Origin: Odoribacter laneus YIT 12061
GTDB lineage: Bacteria; Bacteroidota; Bacteroidia; Bacteroidales; Marinifilaceae
Direction of reading: 5' to 3'
DNA: 64,000 bases
NCBI RefSeq assembly: GCF_000243215.1
Contig: NZ_JH594596.1
Location: forward strand, 1,648,892 to 1,712,891
Shown here: one piece after another, positions 46,485-55,456 of the stretch
Numbering within the stretch: the first letter of the stretch is position 1
Layout: every line of letters begins with the position of its first letter
Notes under the pieces: model-generated
What the model saw: only the letters and a program-made list of their open reading frames with translations
What the model was told of the DNA's origin: nothing
Databases searched by the model: none
Translations under genes and position numbers: made by a program

Positions 46485-47090
46485 ATGGCCTTTACCGACA
46501 TTTGCAACAAAATTTTTAACGAATCCATTACGGATTACCATGTGAAAGACAATGTAGACACTCCTATTCAGAACCCATACCCCTTAAAAAGTATAGAATA
46601 TTATTTATATCTGAAAAACTGGATCGATACCGTACAATGGCATTTTGAAGATATCATCCGGGACCCGCATATTGATCCAGCAGAAGCCTTATTGTTAAAA
46701 AGACGGATCGACAAATCCAATCAGGACCGTACAGATTTAGTGGAGTTGATTGACAGCTATTTTCTGGATAAATTCAAAGCAGTAACCGTTTTGCCGGATG
46801 CCCTCATCAATACGGAAAGTCCGGCCTGGGCAATTGACCGTCTTTCCATTCTGGCTTTGAAAATCTACCATATGCAACAGGAAGTGAACCGGACCGACAC
46901 CAACCCAGAACACCATCAGCAATGTGAAAAGAAATTGAACATTCTTCTGGAACAGCAAAAAGATCTTTCCACGGCTATTGGACAATTGCTGGACGACATC
47001 GCAGCCGGCCGGAAATACATGAAAGTATATAAACAGATGAAAATGTATAACGATCCGGCTTTAAATCCTGTACTTTACGGAAAGAAATAA
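46485..47090 (+). CDS. DUF4254 domain-containing protein
   Basis: A 201-residue soluble helical protein with no signal or membrane segment. Family phrases are LKNWIDTVQWHFEDIIRDP and ALLLKRRIDKSNQDRTDLVE. Function unknown, but the family commonly sits directly before heptosyltransferase-like GT9 genes in Bacteroidetes, as here (2 bp before the GT9 start). A role in LPS core assembly is inference from that context. Confidence 0.85.
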   Translation: MAFTDICNKIFNESITDYHVKDNVDTPIQNPYPLKSIEYYLYLKNWIDTVQWHFEDIIRDPHIDPAEALLLKRRIDKSNQDRTDLVELIDSYFLDKFKAVTVLPDALINTESPAWAIDRLSILALKIYHMQQEVNRTDTNPEHHQQCEKKLNILLEQQKDLSTAIGQLLDDIAAGRKYMKVYKQMKMYNDPALNPVLYGKK

Positions 47091-47092
47091 AT

Positions 47093-48148
47093 ATGAAACG
47101 TTTGCTGGTCGTCCGTTTTTCCGCTATGGGAGATGTGGCCCTGACTGTACCTGTACTTTATTCGTTGGCAACACAATATCCCGAATTGGAAATTACTGTA
47201 CTAAGTCGCGCAAATTTCCGGCCGCTTTTCGAAAAGTTACCGGAAAATGTGACTTTTAGGGCAGCCGATCTCCGGGGCAAACACAAAGGAATTCTCGGAT
47301 TAACCCGCTTATTCAGAGAACTTCGCCCCTATAAATTCGATGCCATAGCCGATCTGCACAATGTATTGCGGACCCGCTTTTTGCGGACCTGCTTTTGGCT
47401 CTACGGGAAAAAAACGGCTTCTATACAAAAAGGACGGAAAGAAAAAAAACAACTGGTACGATCGGTAAATAAAATCCGTAAGCCTTTAAAAACGTCTTTT
47501 ACCCGTTACGAAGAAGTATTTACCCGACTGGGCCTTCCCTTGACATTGCACTTTTCCTCTATTTACGGAGAGGGAAAAGGGAATTTCGAACTCATTCGGC
47601 CGCTTACAGGAGAAAAAAAACAGGAAAAATGGGTGGGAATTGCTCCTTTTGCACAGCATACAGGAAAAATATATCCCTTGCCGCTCATGGAAAAAGTCGT
47701 CGCCCTTCTGAATGCAAAATCCGGTATCCGGCTTTTTTTCTTCGGTGGAGGCAAAAAAGAAACGGAAATCCTCCAAGGATGGGAAAAGAAATTTCCGGGG
47801 ACATTCGCTTTACCGGGGAAATTAAAGATGCCGGAAGAACTTGTCCTGATGAGTTACCTAGACGTGATGATTTCTATGGATTCCGCCAATATGCACATGG
47901 CCTCGCTGGTTCATACGCCGGTCATTTCCATATGGGGCGCTACCCATTTCTGGTGCGGATTTATGGGCTGGGGACAAAAAGAAGAACAGGCTATACAAAT
48001 GGATTTACCCTGTCGTCCCTGTTCTGTATTCGGCAATAAACCTTGCCTGCGGAAAGATTACGCTTGTCTGAATGGCATTCTTCCGGAAAAAATCGTCCAG
48101 GAAACGGAACGTTTATTGAAAAAAAATGAAGAAAAAGATATTGATTAA
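47093..48148 (+). CDS. glycosyltransferase family 9 (heptosyltransferase-like)
   Basis: A 351-residue GT9 protein. Start motif VVRFSAMGDVALTVPVL is the ADP-heptose transferase signature; the C-domain has MDSANMHMASLVHTPVISIWGATHF. Cysteines near the end (CRPCSVFGNKPC) are typical of this Bacteroidetes subgroup. It would add a heptose or related sugar to the LPS core on the cytoplasmic face. It overlaps the next gene by 23 bp. Confidence 0.88.
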   Translation: MKRLLVVRFSAMGDVALTVPVLYSLATQYPELEITVLSRANFRPLFEKLPENVTFRAADLRGKHKGILGLTRLFRELRPYKFDAIADLHNVLRTRFLRTCFWLYGKKTASIQKGRKEKKQLVRSVNKIRKPLKTSFTRYEEVFTRLGLPLTLHFSSIYGEGKGNFELIRPLTGEKKQEKWVGIAPFAQHTGKIYPLPLMEKVVALLNAKSGIRLFFFGGGKKETEILQGWEKKFPGTFALPGKLKMPEELVLMSYLDVMISMDSANMHMASLVHTPVISIWGATHFWCGFMGWGQKEEQAIQMDLPCRPCSVFGNKPCLRKDYACLNGILPEKIVQETERLLKKNEEKDID

Positions 48149-48875
48149 TCCCAAATACGAACACCTGCGTTCCTTTATCACTTCTCTTCCTGATACTTTT
48201 TCGCAAAACGGAAAAGTTATCTATCAGAGTCGGAATGAACTGCGTGTGTTTGAAAAAGCAGGATTATCTCTCAACGTAAAGCAATTCGGTATTCCTCTGT
48301 TTTTCAATCGGATTATTTATAACGGTTTCCGCCCCCCCAAAGCCCTCAGGGCTTACGAATATGCCTTGAAACTGCAACATTCAGGTATCAATACTCCGGA
48401 AGCCATTGGCTGTATTTGCATGAGCCGAAGGGGACTTCTGGACAGATGCTATTTCATCAGTCTGCAAGTACCTTATACCCGCAGATTTTATGAATTCGGA
48501 ACCGCCCCACTCGAAGGGAAAGAAGAAATTATCCGGGCCTTTGCCCGTTACACCGCCCGTATGCACGAAGCCGGAGTATACCATAAGGACTATTCCCCGG
48601 GCAATATTTTATTCGATATACGGGAAGGTAAACCAGAATTCTGTGTCGTAGACATCAACCGGATGAAGTTCGGGCCCGTAGGTATAAAAATGGGTTGTGC
48701 TAATTTTGCACGTCTTTGGGGACAACAACCTTTTTTCCGTATATTAGCAACAGAATATGCTGCAGCCCGTCACTTCGACGCCGAAGTATGTATCAAATGG
48801 GTATTACATTACCGACAGAAATTCTGGAAAGCTTACAGTCAAAGACATCCTCCCGAATTTCAATTAGATTTATAA
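48126..48875 (+). CDS. Kdo-kinase/InaA-like lipopolysaccharide kinase family protein
   Basis: A 249-residue small protein-kinase-fold enzyme. The catalytic loop HKDYSPGNILFD (153-164) contains the HxD...N pattern, and VVDINRM (about 174-180) is the metal-binding Asp. Family relatives (KdkA, WaaP, InaA) phosphorylate Kdo or heptose in LPS core. The N-terminal nucleotide region is less clear (about 30-85). It overlaps the GT9 gene by 23 bp and precedes glf by 5 bp, so all are one transcript. Confidence 0.8.
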   Translation: MKKKILINPKYEHLRSFITSLPDTFSQNGKVIYQSRNELRVFEKAGLSLNVKQFGIPLFFNRIIYNGFRPPKALRAYEYALKLQHSGINTPEAIGCICMSRRGLLDRCYFISLQVPYTRRFYEFGTAPLEGKEEIIRAFARYTARMHEAGVYHKDYSPGNILFDIREGKPEFCVVDINRMKFGPVGIKMGCANFARLWGQQPFFRILATEYAAARHFDAEVCIKWVLHYRQKFWKAYSQRHPPEFQLDL

Positions 48876-48880
48876 ATATT

Positions 48881-50002
48881 ATGATGGAGCAAGCGCGTTT
48901 ATACGATTATTTAATTGTCGGAGCCGGCCTTTTTGGAGCCGTTTTTGCCCGGCAGGCCTTCCAATCAGGAAAAAAATGTCTGGTCATTGACAAACGTCCC
49001 CACAAGGGCGGGAATATTTATTGTGAGGATATCGACGGCCTCCGTGTCCATAAATACGGAGCCCATATTTTTCATACCAGTCAAAAAGAGATATGGAATT
49101 ACGTCAACCGCTTTGTCGAATTCAATCGCTTTACCAACTCTCCCCTAGCCTATTACAAAGGGAAACTCTATAATCTTCCTTTTAATATGAACACTTTTAA
49201 CCGCTTATGGGGAGTCGTCAGTCCGGAAGAAGCCCGGATTAAAATAGAAGAACAACGGAGGAAATATGCTTCTCTCCCAGAACCGGCCAATCTGGAAGAA
49301 CAGGCTTTAAAATTGTGCGGGGAAGACATCTACCAAATTCTGATCAAAGGATATACCGAAAAACAATGGGGAAGATCAGCTAACGAACTCCCCGCTTTTA
49401 TTATCAAACGGATTCCTTTCCGATTTACATACGACAATAATTATTTTAACGATGAGTATCAAGGTATCCCCAAGGGAGGATATAATCTTCTAATCGAAGG
49501 ACTTTTAAAAGACATAGAAGTAAAACTGAACACCGATTATTTCGAAAACCGGTCCTATTTCGACCATTTGGCCGACAAAATAGTATTTACCGGTTGCCTG
49601 GATGAATTTTTTAACTATGAATGCGGACCGCTGGAATACCGCAGTCTTCGTTTTGAACACGAACAATTGGAAATAGTAGATTTTCAAGGTAATGCAGTCG
49701 TCAATTACACCGAACGGGAAGTGCCCTATACCCGGATTATTGAACACAAACATTTTGAATTCGGACAACAACCTTTCACCATCATTACACGGGAGTATCC
49801 CAAAGCCTTTGCAGCAGGAGATGAACCTTATTATCCCGTAAATGATTCACTCAATACAGCTAAAGTCAAAAAATACAAAGAAAAAGCAGCCCAATTTCCT
49901 CATTTGCTCCTGGGGGGAAGATTGGCCCAGTACGCTTATTTCGATATGGACGATACCGTAGAAGCAGCGTTGGATTTAGCTCGCCGGGAGTCCCTGTTTT
50001 AA
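48881..50002 (+). CDS. glf: UDP-galactopyranose mutase
   Basis: A 373-residue flavoenzyme interconverting UDP-Galp and UDP-Galf. ATG 48881 is chosen (48884 also possible) because the frame upstream overlaps the kinase gene and homology begins at YDYLIVGAGLFGAVFA, the FAD-binding motif. Further family motifs are KRPHKGGNIY, VHKYGAHIFHT, GYTEKQWGRS and the C-terminal GGRLAQYAYFDMDDTVEAAL. UDP-Galf is the donor for galactofuranosyl residues; a Galf-transferase-like gene follows 72 bp downstream. Confidence 0.95.
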   Translation: MMEQARLYDYLIVGAGLFGAVFARQAFQSGKKCLVIDKRPHKGGNIYCEDIDGLRVHKYGAHIFHTSQKEIWNYVNRFVEFNRFTNSPLAYYKGKLYNLPFNMNTFNRLWGVVSPEEARIKIEEQRRKYASLPEPANLEEQALKLCGEDIYQILIKGYTEKQWGRSANELPAFIIKRIPFRFTYDNNYFNDEYQGIPKGGYNLLIEGLLKDIEVKLNTDYFENRSYFDHLADKIVFTGCLDEFFNYECGPLEYRSLRFEHEQLEIVDFQGNAVVNYTEREVPYTRIIEHKHFEFGQQPFTIITREYPKAFAAGDEPYYPVNDSLNTAKVKKYKEKAAQFPHLLLGGRLAQYAYFDMDDTVEAALDLARRESLF

Positions 50003-50074
50003 AACGATGTTTTTTATCAGGCCGGCTGCACAATTATTTAAAACAAACCTACGAAGAATAGACCTCACAACGAT

Positions 50075-51106
50075 ATGACCAACAAATGTTATCTCTCCAA
50101 AAATTACAAGGGCTTACAAAACGCCGGAAACAAAGCTAAAACCGATATTGAAAAAATCCTTCAGCAACAGGGCTTCCGGAATGTCGGATTAAAACAAACA
50201 GTGTATACCAATAAAGTTCTCGGCTTTTTTATCACCCTCCTGGGGGTACTGAAAGCTCCTTTTTGTCTACACAAAGGGGATGTGCTACTTTTACAGTACC
50301 CTTTGAAGAAATACTATAGTTTCGTCTGTAATATGGCCCATCTGAGAGGAGCCAAAGTGATTACCCTGATCCACGACCTCGGAAGCTTTAGACGTCAAAA
50401 GCTTACGATTCCGCAGGAAATAAAACGCCTGGGGCATAGCGATTATATTATCGCCCACAATACGTTTATGAAAAGCTGGCTGGAACAACAAGGATGTAAA
50501 ATTCCAATCGGCTGTCTGGAAATTTTCGATTACTTGTCGGAAACAACAGCTCCGGACCGGGACCTTCCTCCACTTCCTTATGGTGTCGTATATGCCGGAG
50601 GACTGAGCCCCCGCAAAAACACATTTTTGTATGAAATAGGAGAAACGATTTCCAATTACCACATCAATTTATACGGCAACGGATTCGAAGCTGAAAAAGC
50701 CAAAGGAAAAGAACATTTCACTTATAAAGGTTTCGTCCCTTCCGATCAGCTTATCGCGAAAGCGGAAGGAGATTTCGGCTTGGTTTGGGACGGAGATTCC
50801 ATTACGTCCTGCAGCGGAAACTGGGGGGAATATTTACAATACAATAATCCCCATAAAACCTCTCTTTATATCCGTTGTGAATTACCGGTAATTATCTGGA
50901 AAAAAGCAGCCCTGGCTCCTTTTATTGAAAAAAATAAAATCGGGATACCCATCGACAGCCTGACCGAACTAAACGAACGCCTGAAAGCTTTAAGTCCGGA
51001 AGAATATAAACAAATGAAAGCAAACATCGCTATCGTCAGCAATCGCCTCTCAAACGGATATTATTGTACCAAAGCTGTAGAGAAAGCCCTAAAGACACTG
51101 TTATGA
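50075..51106 (+). CDS. galactofuranosyltransferase-like glycosyltransferase
   Basis: A 343-residue GT-B protein resembling bacterial beta-1,6-galactofuranosyltransferases (WbbI-like). Phrases seen: GDVLLLQYPLKKYY, VITLIHDLGSFR, YAGGLSPRKN and the acceptor-side GLVWDGDS followed by NNPHKTSLYIRCELPVI, typical of that family. Position after glf strongly supports Galf transfer. The stop codon is overlapped by a terminator. Confidence 0.82.
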   Translation: MTNKCYLSKNYKGLQNAGNKAKTDIEKILQQQGFRNVGLKQTVYTNKVLGFFITLLGVLKAPFCLHKGDVLLLQYPLKKYYSFVCNMAHLRGAKVITLIHDLGSFRRQKLTIPQEIKRLGHSDYIIAHNTFMKSWLEQQGCKIPIGCLEIFDYLSETTAPDRDLPPLPYGVVYAGGLSPRKNTFLYEIGETISNYHINLYGNGFEAEKAKGKEHFTYKGFVPSDQLIAKAEGDFGLVWDGDSITSCSGNWGEYLQYNNPHKTSLYIRCELPVIIWKKAALAPFIEKNKIGIPIDSLTELNERLKALSPEEYKQMKANIAIVSNRLSNGYYCTKAVEKALKTLL

Positions 51107-51136
51107 AAAAGGGATGTGCTATAAAATCCCTTTTTT
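51106..51136 (+). terminator. rho-independent terminator between the convergent glycan operons
   Basis: The stem AAAAAGGGAT / ATCCCTTTTT with a 10-nt loop and T6 begins at the last base of the preceding stop codon. The A run on the left arm could also serve the minus-strand operon ending at 51173. Confidence 0.85.
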
Positions 51137-51172
51137 GTTTTTGACGTCAAGCAACCGCTAAGGAATACACCA

Positions 51173-52171
51173 TCAGAAACCGTAACGTTTTATAAAAAAC
51201 GTCCAGTGTATCATTTTCAATAAAAGTTTATCCGTCGTTTTCAGGTTTTTCTTTAAAGATTTATCTTTTTGCCCGAATTCTATTTCAAAACGGATTTTAC
51301 GGGTATTGTATTTTGCACGTATAATCCGGTCGAGTAAAGGATCGGGCAAAGCAATGGCCTTTTTCATACAAGTCCATATATATTTATCGACATCCAGCAT
51401 TTCCCGGTAACAATTAAATGTTTCGTTCTCTGCAATACGATAATTAAACGTAGGAATCGTATTGTATATCGATCCAAACCGATAAGTGTAATGGGAAAAT
51501 AAAGCATAATCCGCTACAGGATAAAATTCCGGATTAAATCCTCCTATTTCCAACAGACACTCTTTAGCAAACAAGGATCCGACCCCATTCCCTACCTCAT
51601 CCATAAAATGAGCGAATACAGAATAATTATAGTGATCTTTTTTTCTCAATATCCCCATAATTTTCTTACCGACCTTTTTTTTCTTAATATATTCTCCTTT
51701 ACCGTTTATCTTATTGAAGGCAGAAAAGATGGCTTTATTTCCGCTTTTTTTCTGTAAACTCATCAAACGGGACAACGCATTCGGCAATAACATGTCATCG
51801 TCGTGGCAAAATACCAAAAAAGGAGCCCTGGCCAACTCGATACAACGGTTCCAATTGCCGAACATGCCTATATTTTTTTGATTCCGATAGTAATACACAC
51901 GGGGAGCATTGAATTCTTTGACAACTTTAAAATTGGGAGTTTCTCCAGAAACCGTATCGTCATTATCTATCACGATAATCTCGTAAGCTCCTTGGTAATC
52001 CTGTTCCAAAGCCGATTTTAAAGCGACCCTCAAAAAATCCGGATGATTATAAACCGGCATTACAATAGAAACTTCCGGTTTCGGGCAACAACTGAAATCT
52101 CCGCTTACCAATAAGGAGGGAACTTCTCTATACGTCTGAAAATTATCCTTTATTTCAAAAATATTCCGCAT
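51173..52171 (-). CDS. glycosyltransferase family 2 protein
   Basis: A 332-residue GT-A transferase. Motifs: VSIVMPVYNHPDFLRVAL at the start of the domain (about 33-50), then IIVIDNDD, RNQKNIGMFGNWNRC and FCHDDDM (DxD-type metal site, about 121-124). No membrane segment is clear. Last gene of the minus-strand dideoxyhexose operon, 10 bp after the SDR gene. Acceptor and donor unknown; the dideoxy sugar is a candidate donor by context. Confidence 0.85.
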   Translation of the reverse strand: MRNIFEIKDNFQTYREVPSLLVSGDFSCCPKPEVSIVMPVYNHPDFLRVALKSALEQDYQGAYEIIVIDNDDTVSGETPNFKVVKEFNAPRVYYYRNQKNIGMFGNWNRCIELARAPFLVFCHDDDMLLPNALSRLMSLQKKSGNKAIFSAFNKINGKGEYIKKKKVGKKIMGILRKKDHYNYSVFAHFMDEVGNGVGSLFAKECLLEIGGFNPEFYPVADYALFSHYTYRFGSIYNTIPTFNYRIAENETFNCYREMLDVDKYIWTCMKKAIALPDPLLDRIIRAKYNTRKIRFEIEFGQKDKSLKKNLKTTDKLLLKMIHWTFFIKRYGF

Positions 52172-52181
52172 ATCTCACTGT

Positions 52182-53063
52182 TTAATTATGCTGTAACAAA
52201 TCCGATATTCCTTCTTGCAAAGAAATCTGAGGTTGCCAATCCGGCAAAACGGTTCCTCTCTTCCAGGGACACATCACTTCCCGAAGCCGGTACTCCCGCC
52301 CTCCCCATATAATATTCAGTTTCTTTCCGCTTACGTGCTCAAAAACCGCCGCCAGTTCCCGCAATGAATAAGGTCGGTCTGCCCTCAATACATATTCCTC
52401 TCCCTGTTCCTTTTCCTCACTTAAACGTCTGATTAAAACCCGGAATCCGGCGATTACGTCGTCAATATGCAATAAGTCGATCTGTTGTTCTCCCGGCGAC
52501 ATAGCTAACTCTTCTCCCGTTTCCGCAATTCGCTTGAACAATGCCAATATTTTGGTCCGCGTGTCCCAAGGCCCATAAGTATCACACAGTTTTAAGGTCA
52601 TAAAACGCAGAGGGGATACGGCAGTATAATACCGGGCCACATCGATAAAAGCTTGTTTGGATGCCGCATATAAATTGACAGGACAATATTCCGGACTGTC
52701 CGATTCGTAATTCTGCCAGATTGTACCTGTATTCAAAAACCATTTTACTTCACTTTTAGAAGCAGCCTCCAATAAAGCCGTCCCAAAATAAACATTCGAC
52801 AAAATGATATCTTTGATTTGCTCCTCCCGGTGCTGGGCAATATACAAAGAAGCCAAGTGCACAATTCCTTCTATTTTTTCTTTATTCAAATATTGCCGTA
52901 AGGCCAGTATATCTTCCTTAAAACAAAAGGCCGGTATATCTTCTAAGCCTGTCAAATCCGAACCTTCCCGGACCAAAAGATGCAGAGAAAAATCTTTTTT
53001 CAATTTCCGGACCAAATGTCGTCCGACAAAACCTGTGGCTCCGGTAATCAATATATTCATCAA
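52182..53063 (-). CDS. NAD(P)-dependent epimerase/dehydratase (SDR), candidate CDP-sugar 4-reductase
   Basis: A 293-residue extended SDR. The cofactor loop TGATGFVGRHL and the YAASK catalytic Tyr-Lys motif are visible, with LHIDDVIAGF downstream. It starts in a 4-bp overlap with the epimerase gene. In dideoxyhexose loci the final step is a 4-keto reductase of this type (as in abequose, paratose or ascarylose synthesis); that assignment is by context. Confidence 0.8.
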   Translation of the reverse strand: MMNILITGATGFVGRHLVRKLKKDFSLHLLVREGSDLTGLEDIPAFCFKEDILALRQYLNKEKIEGIVHLASLYIAQHREEQIKDIILSNVYFGTALLEAASKSEVKWFLNTGTIWQNYESDSPEYCPVNLYAASKQAFIDVARYYTAVSPLRFMTLKLCDTYGPWDTRTKILALFKRIAETGEELAMSPGEQQIDLLHIDDVIAGFRVLIRRLSEEKEQGEEYVLRADRPYSLRELAAVFEHVSGKKLNIIWGGREYRLREVMCPWKRGTVLPDWQPQISLQEGISDLLQHN

Positions 53064-53596
53064 AAAGGAGATTTGAAATTTTCCAATTTTTCAAAAGTCA
53101 GATCCCGCCCGGACACAATCGGTCGCTGTATCCCCCAGTCGAAGCCGAAAGAATCCCAAGCGATCCCGCAATCCTGATCCTTTGCATAACAGGATGTCTG
53201 GGCATAATTGACAATACTTCCCTCTTCCAAGGCCAGAAAACCATGGGCTAACCCCCGTGGAATATATAAATACCGGGCTGCCCGTTCATCCATCTCCAAA
53301 GAAAAAAACATCCCGAAAGTAGCGGATTTCTGACGTAAGTCCACGACAACGTCCCGGATTTTCCCTTTACTCACATACACTAATTTCGTATGATCGAAAG
53401 GGGGCAACTGAAAATGCATCCCCCGGATGACATCTTTCCGGGAAACAGAATAATAAAACTCTTTAAAATCAGTATCCAGATCGTTTTCCTTAAAAAAATC
53501 GTAATTGTACAATTTCTGAAAACAACCTCTTTCATCCTGAAAATCGACGGTTTCCAGGATATACAAACCCGAGATGGAAGTTTCTATCTTTTTCAT
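53060..53596 (-). CDS. dTDP-4-dehydrorhamnose 3,5-epimerase family protein
   Basis: A 178-residue RmlC-type cupin. RGMHFQLPPFDHTKLVYV contains the catalytic His; IRDVVVDLR, PRGLAHGFLAL and the late YAKDQDCGIAWDS follow the RmlC pattern. It is wedged by 4-bp overlaps between rfbG and the SDR gene. Since the operon makes a CDP-sugar and no rmlA/B/D is present, it more probably acts at C5 of the CDP-3,6-dideoxy-4-ketohexose, as AscE does in the ascarylose pathway. That is inference. Confidence 0.85.
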   Translation of the reverse strand: MKKIETSISGLYILETVDFQDERGCFQKLYNYDFFKENDLDTDFKEFYYSVSRKDVIRGMHFQLPPFDHTKLVYVSKGKIRDVVVDLRQKSATFGMFFSLEMDERAARYLYIPRGLAHGFLALEEGSIVNYAQTSCYAKDQDCGIAWDSFGFDWGIQRPIVSGRDLTFEKLENFKSPF

Positions 53597-54675
53597 TGGG
53601 AAAGCATATATTTTTCAATCTGTTCCACACAAATGCGATCAACCGGCTCCTGCCGATAACGCCTATACCAATCGGTCGTCAGACGTACCGCTTCTTGGAC
53701 TGCTAAACGAGGTTCCCAGTTCAAATAATACTTTGCCTTTGAAATATCCAGCATCAAAAGCTTCGCCTCATGCAAAGCCCCGGCCTGCGAAACATCTTTC
53801 ACCTCTCCTCCACCATATAAATCCGCAATCTGATTCGCAATCTCCCACACTGTCGCAACAGATTCGGCATGCGGCCCAAAATTCCACCCCTCACAATAAC
53901 GGGTAGGTTCCTCCCACATTTTCATCGCCAGCAACAGATAACCACTCAAAGGTTCCAAAACATGCTGCCAGGGGCGGACTGCCTGAGGACTCCGGATTTC
54001 GATGGGCTTCCCTGCTTCCAACGCCCTTATGCAATCGGGCACAATCCGGTCCAACGCCCAGTCCCCTCCTCCGATAACATTGCCGGCACGCACACTGGCA
54101 ATCGACTGTCCGTGTTTCTCGTAGGTCTCCGGATTGAAAAAAGAACGTCTCCAGGAAGCTATTGCGATCTCCGCCGCTCCTTTAGAAGAAGAATACGGAT
54201 CGTATCCCCCCAGGGGCTCATTCTCCCGATACCCCCAAATCTGCTCTTTATTTTCATAGCACTTATCGGTTGTAATCATAACGCCGACCTTAACGTCAGG
54301 CGTATTCCGCATCGCCTCCAGAATCCGGATAGTCCCCATCACATTCGTCTCATAGGTCTCCACCGGAATTTCATACGATAGCCGGACAATCGGCTGTGCC
54401 GCCAAATGAAAAACAATTTCAGGCCGGTATTGCTGAAAAATCTGCTTCATTTTTTCTCCATCCCGAATATCTCCCCTTAAATCCACTATCCGCTTTCCAA
54501 TCCCCGACAATACAAAATTATCCCGCTCCGTATAGGGCTCTAAACTTACCCCAATAACTTCCGCCCCCAATTCATACAACCAAATTGCCAACCAAGATCC
54601 TTTAAAACCGGTATGCCCGGTCAATAAGACCCGTTTCCCTTTGTAAAACGCCCGAAATGTATCCAGATTTGTCAT
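53593..54675 (-). CDS. rfbG: CDP-glucose 4,6-dehydratase
   Basis: A 360-residue extended SDR that converts CDP-glucose to CDP-4-keto-6-deoxyglucose. ATG 54675 is chosen because it lies 4 bp after the rfbF stop and begins MTNLDTFRAFYKGKRVLLTG; the longer frame to 54723 runs into rfbF. Motifs: TGHTGFKGSWLAIWL (NAD loop), HLAAQPIVRLSYEIP, TTDKCYENKEQIWGY, and YSSSKGAAEI with the catalytic Tyr-Lys. Second step of the dideoxyhexose pathway. Confidence 0.93.
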   Translation of the reverse strand: MTNLDTFRAFYKGKRVLLTGHTGFKGSWLAIWLYELGAEVIGVSLEPYTERDNFVLSGIGKRIVDLRGDIRDGEKMKQIFQQYRPEIVFHLAAQPIVRLSYEIPVETYETNVMGTIRILEAMRNTPDVKVGVMITTDKCYENKEQIWGYRENEPLGGYDPYSSSKGAAEIAIASWRRSFFNPETYEKHGQSIASVRAGNVIGGGDWALDRIVPDCIRALEAGKPIEIRSPQAVRPWQHVLEPLSGYLLLAMKMWEEPTRYCEGWNFGPHAESVATVWEIANQIADLYGGGEVKDVSQAGALHEAKLLMLDISKAKYYLNWEPRLAVQEAVRLTTDWYRRYRQEPVDRICVEQIEKYMLSQ

Positions 54676-54679
54676 AAGA

Positions 54680-55456
54680 TCACCAAACTTTCCAGGGAGC
54701 AATTCCTTTCTCCCACATATCATTCAACTCTATACTATCCCGCAAAGTATCCATCGGTTTCCAAAATCCCGTATGCTTAAATGCGTGCATCTTTCCCTCT
54801 CTGGCAATGTTTTCCAGAGGCGTCCGCTCGAATATCGTAGCATCTCCTTCCCGTATATAATCGAAAACTTCCTTTTCACAGACAAAATAACCGGCATTTA
54901 TCCAATTCCGGTCGCCATCCGGCTTTTCCAGAAAAGAAGTCACCTGATTCGATTGAGGATCAATCTGCAAAGCTCCGAATTTACCACTCGGTTGATAGGC
55001 CGTCAGCGACAAAATAGCTCCGGACTTTTCATGTGACAAAAGAGTATCCCCTATATTCAAATCCGTCACTCCGTCTCCATAGGTCAGCAAAAAACGCTCT
55101 TCTCCCACATACTTCTGAATCCGTTTTATCCGTCCTCCCGTCATCGTATTCAAACCGGTATCTATCAGAGTCACTTTCCAGTTCTCACTGTGATTATCCA
55201 GAATTTCCACACTATTATCCGCCAAATTCACCGTCATATCGCTATTGTGCCGGAAATAATTGGCAAAATACTCTTTAATCACGTATTGCTTATAACCGCA
55301 ACAAATGATAAACTCGTGGATACCATAATAACTATACGTTTTCATAATATGCCAGAGAATCGGTTTACCGCCAATTTCCACCATGGGTTTAGGAATCAGG
55401 TTGGTCGCCTCGCTAAGACGGGTACCGAAACCACCTGCCAGAATTACTGCTTTCAT
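54680..55456 (-). CDS. rfbF: glucose-1-phosphate cytidylyltransferase
   Basis: A 258-residue enzyme making CDP-glucose from CTP and glucose-1-phosphate. MKAVILAGGFGTRLSEATN is the CTP loop, followed by PKPMVEIGGKPILWHIMK, and the family's YGDGVTDLN and GYFVCEKEVFDYI. Overlaps rfbH by 4 bp and precedes rfbG by 4 bp. First step of the CDP-dideoxyhexose pathway. Confidence 0.95.
   Translation of the reverse strand: MKAVILAGGFGTRLSEATNLIPKPMVEIGGKPILWHIMKTYSYYGIHEFIICCGYKQYVIKEYFANYFRHNSDMTVNLADNSVEILDNHSENWKVTLIDTGLNTMTGGRIKRIQKYVGEERFLLTYGDGVTDLNIGDTLLSHEKSGAILSLTAYQPSGKFGALQIDPQSNQVTSFLEKPDGDRNWINAGYFVCEKEVFDYIREGDATIFERTPLENIAREGKMHAFKHTGFWKPMDTLRDSIELNDMWEKGIAPWKVW

Noticed and set aside
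48716-48880. upstream extension of the glf frame
   Set aside because: It lies inside the kinase-like gene; homology and the FAD motif begin at 48881.
53869-54381. 170-codon plus-strand open frame antisense to rfbG
   Set aside because: rfbG is intact with all SDR motifs; the antisense frame has no protein-like pattern.
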